The position numbers and the translations under genes were made by a program. Below, piece by piece: positions 1-5,140 of a stretch of 5,199 bases of DNA. The stretch is from NCBI GenBank assembly GCA_007122565.1, contig SKTJ01000148.1:1-5199 (forward strand), read 5' to 3'. Under the pieces are notes generated by a model. It saw nothing but the letters and a program-made list of their open reading frames with translations. It was not told the origin of the DNA and ran no database searches. The stretch is from Syntrophomonadaceae bacterium (GTDB taxonomy: Bacteria > Bacillota > Dethiobacteria > DTU022 > UBA8154). The first letter of the stretch is position 1; each line of letters begins with the position of its first letter.

Positions 1-101
1 AGTAGTTCCTCAAGTCCCATTTGGCGCAAGTCTGTCAGGGAATTAAAAAGCGCCATCGAAGGTCCGGAAAAATCCAGTGCAACCAACACTTTTTTAAACA
101 T
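1..101 (-). CDS. Universal stress protein (UspA family), N-terminal fragment
   Basis: On the minus strand an ATG at 101 opens a frame of 33 complete codons that runs off the left edge. The translation begins MFKKVLVALDFSGPS and continues MALFNSLTDLRQMGLEEL. The opening beta strand KVLVALD followed by a serine is the classic start of Usp-domain proteins, in which the aspartate lies near the nucleotide-binding site in ATP-binding members. Usp proteins are small cytoplasmic stress or nucleotide-binding proteins; which subtype this is cannot be told from 33 residues. An AAAAGGA stretch lies about 12 nt upstream of the ATG, a rather long spacing. The gene diverges from the amidohydrolase across a 347-bp non-coding region. 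The family call is fairly safe from the start motif alone, but the rest of the protein is not visible. Confidence 0.72.
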   Translation of the reverse strand, partial: MFKKVLVALDFSGPSMALFNSLTDLRQMGLEEL

Positions 102-127
102 GTGCTGCTCACGTCCTTTTTCTTCAA

Positions 128-153
128 ATATTAACACGGTCTGTCACGACCGT
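128..153 (-). promoter_or_regulatory. Possible usp promoter with operator-like dyad
   Basis: A perfect inverted repeat, ACGGTC (136-141), 6-nt spacer TGTCAC, GACCGT (148-153), lies 35-52 bp upstream of the leftward usp start codon. Immediately next to it, read on the minus strand, is TGTTAATAT (136-128), which fits an extended -10 (TGn plus TAATAT). No good -35 box is seen at the expected distance. A dyad sitting just upstream of a -10 would suit repressor or activator binding. The dyad is observed; the regulatory role is inferred. Confidence 0.35.
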
Positions 154-180
154 TAAACAACAGTCTAAAGTCAAATGTCT

Positions 181-372
181 AAAGTCGAAAGTCAAGCAGG
201 TGTATCCTTTTGTAGGGCTGGGAACCTTAGCGTCCGCATTTTATATTCGACAGAATGGACATAAATTCCTACAAGGGAAACGCCCAGTAGTATATTATTT
301 TCCACAGTGGCACCAAAGCAAGTATAAAATGACAGGATCACTTGTTTTACCTGGCACCTGACTTTCGACTTT
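181..372. repeat. Inverted-repeat-bounded segment (AAAGTCGAAAGTCA arms)
   Basis: The 14-bp arm AAAGTCGAAAGTCA at 181-194 is repeated perfectly in inverse orientation at 359-372. The similarity extends inward to CAGGTG (197-202) against CACCTG (355-360), with a 4-nt offset. The outer flanks are built from further GTC(A/T)AA-like units, for example GTCTAAAGTCAAATGTCTAA at 163-182. The roughly 150 bp between the arms show no convincing gene: a 65-codon minus-strand frame crosses it but lacks a ribosome binding site and recognisable sequence. The segment could be a small mobile element relic or a genome-wide intergenic repeat. No clear target-site duplication was found. Confidence 0.5.
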
Positions 373-401
373 TGACTTTCATCTGTCAATTCAGATAGAA
401 T
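372..401 (+). promoter_or_regulatory. Putative promoter of the amidohydrolase gene
   Basis: TTGACT (372-377), an 18-bp spacer and TAGAAT (396-401) match the sigma-A consensus at 5 of 6 positions in each box. The -35 box lies at the outer end of the right-hand inverted repeat. The spacer contains a perfect dyad, ATCTG-TCAATT-CAGAT (381-396), which could be an operator. A second perfect -10 hexamer, TATAAT, is at 411-416 but has no good -35 partner. Either would give a short leader before the start at 449. Confidence 0.5.
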
Positions 402-440
402 GGTTTAAAATATAATAAAAGCCAAAATCAGAAGTCCTGG

Positions 441-446
441 AAGGAG
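441..446 (+). promoter_or_regulatory. Ribosome binding site AAGGAG bearing on the start choice
   Basis: AAGGAG ends only 2 nt before the ATG at 449, unusually close. It is 8 nt before an in-frame TTG at 455, which is close to ideal spacing. The protein would then begin MFDVHVHLF rather than MVLFDVHVHLF. Both forms keep the metal-binding HxH motif, so the sequence alone does not settle the start. Confidence 0.6.
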
Positions 447-448
447 CG

Positions 449-1300
449 ATGGTCTTGTTTGATGTACACGTTCACCTGTTCCCACCAGAGGTTACCTGCG
501 AGATAGAGCGATATACTACTGGGGATCCCTTTCTGCATGAGATTTGCCACAGCAAAGGACATAAGTATGCCACGGTGGAAGATCTGCTGCAAAGTATGGA
601 TAAGAATGGCGTGGAGATGGCGGCAGTCAGTGGTTTTGCTGCAAATGATCAGGGCTTGTGCCGCCTCATGAATGATTATGTGCTGGAGGCGGCCCGCCGT
701 TACCCGCGCCGCTTACTGGCCATGGCTGTTGTATCCCCGGCCCGTTCCGGGTTTGAAGGGGAAATCAGACGTATGAGCGAGGCGGGAGCGGCTGGAGTAG
801 GGGAGCTTTTCCCCTGGGGACAGGATTTTCCCCTGGAGGGAAAGGAAGCGGGCATACTCGCCGGCCTATGCCGGGAGTTGGATTTGCCCCTGCTTTTACA
901 TGTAAATGAAAACGTGGGCCACCCGTACACCGGTAAGGGGGATATTTCTGTTAAAGAGGCGGCCCTCTTTGTAGCTGCACATCCCGATCAGGATATAATA
1001 TTTGCCCACTGGGGTGGCGGTCTCTTTTTTTATGAATTAATGCCTGAAATGCACCGGCAACTGCAGCGTGTTTACTACGATACGGCAGCGGGCCCCTTCT
1101 TATATGACCGGAAGATCTACCTTGTGGCCAGAGAGATTGGTGTTTTGCCCCGTCTATTGTTGGGTAGCGATTACCCCCTGCTCTCCCCGCTCCGCTACCG
1201 GCGAGAAATGGAGCAGACGGGCCTGACGGCTAAAGAGGTGGATATGATCTGCGGCGAAAACGCCCGTAGTTTATTTTTCCGTAATCGGAAGCATGTTTGA
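449..1300 (+). CDS. Amidohydrolase-2 family metal-dependent hydrolase
   Basis: This 283-residue protein has the marks of the amidohydrolase-2 (PF04909) branch of the TIM-barrel metal-dependent hydrolases. The N-terminal strand FDVHVHLF carries the HxH metal ligands (His7, His9). LLLHVNE supplies His151 at the end of a barrel strand, FAHWGGG supplies His187, and GSDYP carries Asp241, the expected catalytic or metal-binding aspartate. Its length is normal for the family. Members hydrolyse or decarboxylate varied small molecules, usually in the cytoplasm with zinc or manganese; the substrate here cannot be predicted. There is no signal peptide. The gene appears to be a single-gene transcription unit, with its own putative promoter upstream and a palindromic element starting right at its stop codon. 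The start may be ATG 449 or TTG 455. The family assignment is firm; the specific function is unknown. Confidence 0.88.
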   Translation: MVLFDVHVHLFPPEVTCEIERYTTGDPFLHEICHSKGHKYATVEDLLQSMDKNGVEMAAVSGFAANDQGLCRLMNDYVLEAARRYPRRLLAMAVVSPARSGFEGEIRRMSEAGAAGVGELFPWGQDFPLEGKEAGILAGLCRELDLPLLLHVNENVGHPYTGKGDISVKEAALFVAAHPDQDIIFAHWGGGLFFYELMPEMHRQLQRVYYDTAAGPFLYDRKIYLVAREIGVLPRLLLGSDYPLLSPLRYRREMEQTGLTAKEVDMICGENARSLFFRNRKHV

Positions 1301-1306
1301 TTAATT

Positions 1307-1540
1307 GTAACTACTCAGCTCTCTTGAAAATAGCTCGAAGGGGTTCAGGATTACCTGTGAGAAACCGTTCAGGCTCGATCAAAAGGCTTTGCCGGACCGG
1401 GGTTTCCACATTTTAGTGTCTGAGCGAAGCGAGTTTAAAATGTGGCCGGGTCGGCAAAGGCAACCCCTGTATTTTAACTTGAGACTGCGGTTTCGAACAG
1501 GTATCTTGAACCCCGCTGCAAATTATACCTGAGTAGTGAC
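1307..1540. mobile_element. MITE-like palindromic element with terminal inverted repeats
   Basis: The element is bounded by GTAACTACTCAG (1307-1318) and CTGAGTAGTGAC (1529-1540), which are inverse copies with one mismatch. It is flanked by GATTAAT at 1299-1305 and again at 1541-1547 (GATTAATT against GATTAATA if 8 bp are counted), a probable target-site duplication. The arms keep pairing inward: GGGGTTCA 1340-1347 with 1507-1514, TACCTGT 1352-1358 with 1497-1503, GAAACCG 1361-1367 with 1488-1494, CTTTGCCG 1387-1394 with 1452-1459, and CCACATTTTA 1406-1415 with 1436-1445. About 20 nt remain at the tip. It has no coding frame, so it would depend on a transposase elsewhere. GTAA-like ends and 8-bp duplications are known for the IS66 family, but that link is only a guess. 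The left duplication overlaps the amidohydrolase stop codon. Confidence 0.8.
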
Positions 1541-1672
1541 GATTAATATAGTATTTTCCCTGCATAATGCATAAGATAAATGGGACGGCTGCTTTTTAAC
1601 ATGCACTGCCGTGACTCGATTAAGCTAATTAAAATACTAATTAAATGCAGAAGAAAGGGTGGAACTTTATTA

Positions 1673-2944
1673 ATGCGCATTTTAATGCTGGCCTGGGAAT
1701 TTCCTCCCCGGGTTGTAGGTGGTCTGTCCCGACATGTTTATGAACTCTCCCGCGCCCTCGTAGCCGGAGGTTATGAGGTGGAAGTGATTACCTGCTCTGA
1801 GGAAGGTCTGGCTGAAAGAGAGATAATGGACGGGATCGGGGTTTGGCGCGTTGAGCCTTATCCCGGCAATAAGGAGAGAGGTTTTATCGACTGGGTGCAG
1901 CGGCTGAATTTTGCCATGTTGGAAAAAGGAGCTGCGATCACTAACAGTAACGGAGACTTTGATATTATCCACGCTCACGACTGGCTGGTAACTTTTGCTG
2001 CACGTGCCCTCAAGCACATTTATACCACACCACTGTTGGCAACTATCCATGCCACTGAATTCGGACGCAATAATGGGCTGCATAATGGGGAACAACGACA
2101 GATCCACGATATTGAATGGTGGCTTAGCTATGAGGCCTGGCAGGTGATTTGCTGCAGTCAATACATGAAAGAGGAATTACAGCGTGTTTTCCTCTTACCT
2201 CCGGATAAGCTGACCGTTATTCCCAATGGTATCAGGCTGGAAGGGGATTTGACGGAGGGAGGCACATCTCTGCCCGAAAATCTTTATGACCCAGAGGCGA
2301 AGCTAATCTTCTATGTGGGCAGGCTGGTTAAGGAAAAAGGCGTGCAGGTCATGCTTGAAGCAGCACCGGCCATTTTAAAAAGCTATCCGGAAGCGCGCTT
2401 TGTAATCGCCGGCACAGGCCCTTTCGCAGAACACTTGAAAGCTCAATGTCAGAAAATGGGACTGACGGACAAGGTTCATTTTGCCGGCTATATTGACGAT
2501 GCTACTAAGGATGAACTCTACCGCAGTGCCTCCGTTTCTGTTTTCCCAAGTCTCTATGAACCTTTTGGTATTGTGGCCCTGGAAGCTATGATAATGGGAA
2601 CACCACTCATAGTATCTTCCTGCGGTGGGTTGGATGAGATTATTGACCATGAAGTGGAAGGATTGAAATTTTATCCCGGCGACGCCGGATCACTTGCTGA
2701 GCAGGTTTGCCGTATGCTTGGCGATGAGGAGCAGGCGGCTACGCTGGCAGAAAAAGCATATCAAAAAGCAATAGGCAACTACTCCTGGGAAAAGATTGCC
2801 GTAAAAACGGCTGAGGTATACGGGCAAATAGTCCTCGATCCGGGAAACAGAGAGTGGCGAAAAAATGCCGGGAAAGAGGAGATGCTGGACAAGATAATGA
2901 TAGAGAACAGGGCAGAGGAAAAGGAAGTACCGTATTTTGTTTAA
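1673..2944 (+). CDS. GT-B fold glycosyltransferase (GT4-like, group 1)
   Basis: This 423-residue protein has the two Rossmann-like domains of a retaining GT-B glycosyltransferase. The N-terminal acceptor domain starts MRILMLAWEFPPRVVGG, with the glycine-rich loop seen in glycogen-synthase-like and GT4 enzymes, and contains HAHDW near residues 100-104. The C-terminal nucleotide-sugar domain (about 208-385) has FYVGRLVKEKG (Arg217 and Lys222, the usual phosphate-contacting pair) and EPFGIVALE, giving the E-x7-E motif (Glu296, Glu304). It lacks membrane segments and probably acts in the cytoplasm or at the membrane face, using an NDP-sugar. Donor and acceptor cannot be named; it resembles proteins often labelled glycogen synthase. 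I chose ATG 1673 because the family begins there and AAAGGGTGGA lies 9 nt upstream. The frame is open back to an ATG at 1580, but that start has no ribosome binding site and the 31 extra residues look non-homologous. The last 35 residues are charged and look like a variable tail. Confidence 0.9.
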   Translation: MRILMLAWEFPPRVVGGLSRHVYELSRALVAGGYEVEVITCSEEGLAEREIMDGIGVWRVEPYPGNKERGFIDWVQRLNFAMLEKGAAITNSNGDFDIIHAHDWLVTFAARALKHIYTTPLLATIHATEFGRNNGLHNGEQRQIHDIEWWLSYEAWQVICCSQYMKEELQRVFLLPPDKLTVIPNGIRLEGDLTEGGTSLPENLYDPEAKLIFYVGRLVKEKGVQVMLEAAPAILKSYPEARFVIAGTGPFAEHLKAQCQKMGLTDKVHFAGYIDDATKDELYRSASVSVFPSLYEPFGIVALEAMIMGTPLIVSSCGGLDEIIDHEVEGLKFYPGDAGSLAEQVCRMLGDEEQAATLAEKAYQKAIGNYSWEKIAVKTAEVYGQIVLDPGNREWRKNAGKEEMLDKIMIENRAEEKEVPYFV

Positions 2945-2982
2945 GTTTAAAAGGTAGAAAAGATATTGTATCAACGTCATTC

Positions 2983-3020
2983 AGGGGCGGCTGTGTCCAG
3001 CCGCCCCTATATTTTCTTTC
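2983..3020 (+). terminator. Intrinsic terminator after the glycosyltransferase
   Basis: A perfect 11-bp GC-rich stem, AGGGGCGGCTG (2983-2993) with CAGCCGCCCCT (2998-3008), closes a TGTC tetraloop. It is followed by the T-rich run ATATTTTCTTTC. It lies 38 nt after the glycosyltransferase stop and before the psd promoter, so it separates the two transcription units. Confidence 0.9.
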
Positions 3021-3028
3021 CTGTTGTC

Positions 3029-3057
3029 TTCTTAAAACCTTTTTTTTCTGTTATAAT
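3029..3057 (+). promoter_or_regulatory. Extended -10 promoter of the psd-pssA operon
   Basis: TGTTATAAT at 3049-3057 matches the extended -10 consensus (TGn plus TATAAT) exactly. The -35 region at the 17-bp distance is weak (TTCTTA, 3029-3034), as is usual for extended -10 promoters, and an eight-T tract lies in the spacer. Transcription would begin near 3064, giving a leader of about 18 nt that is mostly ribosome binding site. Confidence 0.65.
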
Positions 3058-3081
3058 GATCACAAGGGAGAGGAGACGCCT

Positions 3082-3720
3082 ATGAAAAAAATTGCCATTG
3101 CCAGGCCGGGGTATCCTTTTGTGTTTATAGCAGCGGCACTGGGGGTTGTTTCTCTGGTAGTTTACCCTATATTAGCTGTGCTCTTTTTTAGTATGTCTCT
3201 TTTTTTTGCCTACTTTTTCCGTGACCCGATGCGCCGGGTACCCGAAATATCAGGTAGTATAGTTTCCCCTGCAGACGGGCGTATCCTGAAAGTGGAACAA
3301 ATTTATGAACCCCATTTTTTAGGGGCGGAAGCCTGGAAAATAAGTATATTCCTTTCCGTCTTTGATGTACATCTAAATCGGTCTCCTTATGCAGGCTCGG
3401 TCATTTACCGTCGCTACATTCCAGGAAAGTTTCGGGCGGCTTTCCGGGACGACGTCTCCACTAACAACGAGCGTAACCTAATTGGGCTGCAGACGAAGCA
3501 CGGTAAAATGCTTGTGGTGCAGATTGCCGGCCTAATAGCCCGCCGCATTCTCTGCTGGATCGAGACAGGTGACACTGTGGAACGGGGAGCGCAAATCGGC
3601 ATGATACGCTTCGGCTCCTGCACTGAGCTCTACATGCCATTGTCCGTAAATATCAAGGTGAAAGAAGGTGAACGTGTCCGTGGAGGAGAAAGTATTTTGG
3701 GCGAAATTAAAACACGATAG
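3082..3720 (+). CDS. psd: Phosphatidylserine decarboxylase proenzyme, short type
   Basis: This 212-residue protein converts phosphatidylserine to phosphatidylethanolamine at the cytoplasmic membrane. It is made as a proenzyme that cleaves itself and turns a serine into the pyruvoyl cofactor. The N-terminus has one or two hydrophobic segments (about 12-46). SPADGR (Asp65) and FDVHLNR (His97) supply the Asp and His that work with the cleavage-site serine. That site is RFGSCTELY, with cleavage expected between Gly178 and Ser179, in place of the LGST motif of the longer E. coli form. The length and the FGS motif fit the short (PSD-A-like) group common in Clostridia and archaea. ATG 3082 is chosen because AGGAG lies 6 nt upstream and the family begins here; an upstream in-frame ATG at 2854 would lie inside the previous gene. 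The 3' end overlaps pssA, so the two genes are probably translationally coupled. Confidence 0.93.
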   Translation: MKKIAIARPGYPFVFIAAALGVVSLVVYPILAVLFFSMSLFFAYFFRDPMRRVPEISGSIVSPADGRILKVEQIYEPHFLGAEAWKISIFLSVFDVHLNRSPYAGSVIYRRYIPGKFRAAFRDDVSTNNERNLIGLQTKHGKMLVVQIAGLIARRILCWIETGDTVERGAQIGMIRFGSCTELYMPLSVNIKVKEGERVRGGESILGEIKTR

Positions 3721-4441
3721 CTGTAAAAATATCCCCAATTTGTTAACGATGGGAAACCTTATGCTGGGAATGCTTGCTATTATTTATACGCTGGACGGCC
3801 GTACCCAGACGGCTATTTCTCTTATATTTATTGCCATGCTGCTTGACGGCTTGGACGGCAAACTGGCTGTCCGTCTGAAGGCCGGAAGCGAATTGGGCAA
3901 ACAACTGGATTCCCTCGCCGACCTGGTTTCTTTCGGGGTTGCCCCTGCAGTGCTATTATATAGTATTTTATTGCAGCATTTTGCGGCAGCGGGGCTGTTC
4001 GTCGCGTTACTTTTCCCCATGGCGGGTGCATACCGCCTTGCTCGCTTTAATATGGGACCAAAAAAGGATAATATTTTTCTTGGCCTGCCCATTACCATAG
4101 CTGGAGGGGCGCTGGCCTCGTTGGGGTTTTATACCAGTATTATATCAGGCTGGCCTGCCTTTTTATTGACCCTGTTGTTGGCTATATTTATGATTAGTCG
4201 CATACCATACCCTTCCCTGAAAGGAAGACAACAAGAGATTAGTTTTCCCACTTTTATGCTCTTTTACGGAATGATTATTGTTTTTATTATTTTATTATTA
4301 ATTTGGCAGGAAGCGATCTTTTATCTTTTATTCTTCTACGTTGCTACAGGACCGCTTTTTTCTTTTTACAAGCTGATTGGACGGTTTTTACGTAAACAAA
4401 GGCGGTTTGCTGAATCGCCCTGGATAAACAGGGGGATGTAA
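3668..4441 (+). CDS. pssA: CDP-diacylglycerol-serine O-phosphatidyltransferase
   Basis: PssA joins CDP-diacylglycerol and L-serine to give phosphatidylserine and CMP, the substrate for the Psd encoded just upstream. This is the integral-membrane (Bacillus-type) CDP-alcohol phosphotransferase, 257 residues from the GTG at 3668, with about six to eight hydrophobic segments. IPNLLTMGNLMLG is the typical N-terminal motif. The catalytic signature is D60-x2-D63-G64-x2-A67 ... G77-x3-D81-x3-D85, with LDSLADLVSFGVAPA following. The usual Arg after the Ala is Val68 here, with Arg at 69. The start is uncertain: GTG 3668 (AAGGTG 7 nt upstream), GTG 3674, or GTG 3680 (AAGAAGG-TG 9 nt upstream). All overlap psd, by 53, 47 or 41 bp. 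The protein is longer than the 177-residue B. subtilis enzyme because of an extra C-terminal hydrophobic region and a basic tail. No terminator is seen after it; the tRNA promoter starts 23 nt past the stop. Confidence 0.92.
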   Translation: MNVSVEEKVFWAKLKHDSCKNIPNLLTMGNLMLGMLAIIYTLDGRTQTAISLIFIAMLLDGLDGKLAVRLKAGSELGKQLDSLADLVSFGVAPAVLLYSILLQHFAAAGLFVALLFPMAGAYRLARFNMGPKKDNIFLGLPITIAGGALASLGFYTSIISGWPAFLLTLLLAIFMISRIPYPSLKGRQQEISFPTFMLFYGMIIVFIILLLIWQEAIFYLLFFYVATGPLFSFYKLIGRFLRKQRRFAESPWINRGM

Positions 4442-4464
4442 AGGCCGTTTTATTTTTCTATCAC

Positions 4465-4493
4465 TTGACAAAGAATATAATTGGTGCTAAAAT
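4465..4493 (+). promoter_or_regulatory. Strong sigma-A promoter of the tRNA(-tuf) cluster
   Basis: TTGACA (4465-4470), a 17-bp spacer and TAAAAT (4488-4493) give a perfect -35, ideal spacing and a 5/6 -10. Transcription should start near 4500, leaving a leader of about 74 nt before the first tRNA. This is the only good promoter seen ahead of the tRNA genes. Confidence 0.8.
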
Positions 4494-4573
4494 TACTCTT
4501 GCTCCAACAGGGTCTTTTAGAGACTTCAAAGGTGTTTTACACAGCTTTGATTACGGGGCATTTCTTATGACGA

Positions 4574-4652
<79 letters not shown>

Positions 4653-4723
4653 AAACAAAAGATGTTTTTTGTATAGAGGAGTTTTGTTACAGCCCTGGGA
4701 TTACGGGGCATTTCTTATAACGA

Positions 4724-4800
<77 letters not shown>

Positions 4801-4846
4801 CAAAAACATTTAACAGTTGCTTTATAATTGTTAATGATTGTTAATT

Positions 4847-4922
4847 GCTCACGTAGCTCAGGCGGCAGAGCGTATCCTTGGTAAGGATAAGGTCACCGGT
4901 TCGAGTCCGGTCGTGAGCTCCA
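4847..4922 (+). tRNA. tRNA-Thr (anticodon GGT)
   Basis: A 76-nt cloverleaf with acceptor stem GCTCACG/CGTGAGC, D arm AGCTCAGGCGGCAGAGC, anticodon loop TTGGTAA and T arm ACCGG-TTCGAGT-CCGGT, ending in an encoded CCA. The anticodon GGT (4880-4882) reads ACC and ACT threonine codons. It is separated from the next tRNA by one base. Confidence 0.97.
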
Positions 4923-4923
4923 C

Positions 4924-5000
4924 GGCGGCGTAGCTCAGGTGGTTAGAGCATACGGTTCATACCCGTAGTGTCCGGGGTTCGAGTCCCTGCGCCGCTACCA
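4924..5000 (+). tRNA. Elongator tRNA-Met (CAT)
   Basis: A 77-nt cloverleaf with acceptor GGCGGCG/CGCCGCT (closing G1-U72 wobble), anticodon loop TTCATAC with CAT at 4958-4960, and an encoded CCA. It lacks the initiator features. The body and the TACGGTTCATACCCGTA anticodon arm closely resemble the Bacillus elongator tRNA-Met, rather than the tRNA-Ile whose CAT anticodon is modified by TilS, which usually has a GCTCATAAC-type loop. The Met call is therefore favoured. Confidence 0.9.
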
Positions 5001-5140
5001 TCTATTTTTATTTTTTTTATTTTTAGGTGGTACTTTATCCCAAATGTTAGTTTTTTTAGTATTTCTACATACACGAAATACACGAAACTATAAAATTGCA
5101 ACTAGCATCCAAATGCATCCAAAGGAGGGTTTTATACGCT
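5001..5140 (+). promoter_or_regulatory. AT-rich tuf leader with short direct repeats
   Basis: These 140 bp between tRNA-Met and tuf hold T-rich tracts (5004-5025), a 9-bp tandem pair ATACACGAA (5069-5077, 5078-5086), a -10-like TATAAA at 5089-5094 with no convincing -35, and the direct pair GCATCCAAA (5105-5113, 5115-5123) running into the ribosome binding site AAAGGAGGG (5121-5129). No hairpin terminator separates the tRNAs from tuf, so read-through is possible. A weak internal promoter cannot be excluded. Confidence 0.4.

Noticed and set aside
192..389. 65-codon minus-strand open frame
   Set aside because: It has no ribosome binding site, spans the inverted-repeat segment, encodes both repeat arms, and shows no recognisable motif.
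700..930. Minus-strand open frame inside the amidohydrolase gene
   Set aside because: It is antisense to a well-supported gene, with low-complexity Pro/Ser-rich translation and no ribosome binding site; other antisense frames in the window are dismissed for the same reason.
1580..1672. 31-residue N-terminal extension of the glycosyltransferase
   Set aside because: No ribosome binding site precedes ATG 1580, and the family N-terminus MRILMLAWEFPP starts at 1673 with a good site upstream.
2854..3081. Upstream in-frame extension of psd
   Set aside because: It would start inside the glycosyltransferase gene and run through the terminator hairpin and promoter; ATG 3082 has its own site and matches the family.
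4418..4433. CCCTG-GATAAA-CAGGG hairpin at the end of pssA as a terminator
   Set aside because: The stem is only 5 bp, lies within the coding sequence, and the T-rich stretch begins about 15 nt away.
4494..4573. Riboswitch or T-box in the leader before the tRNAs
   Set aside because: Only a weak 4-bp GTCT/AGAC stem is seen and no T-box motif or other recognised aptamer is present.
4924..5000. Reading the last CAT tRNA as tRNA-Ile (lysidine-modified)
   Set aside because: Its anticodon arm and body closely match the Bacillus elongator Met type; the Ile form usually has a different loop context.
5001..5030. T-rich tract after tRNA-Met as an intrinsic terminator
   Set aside because: No GC-rich hairpin other than the tRNA itself precedes it, so it cannot be called a terminator from sequence.
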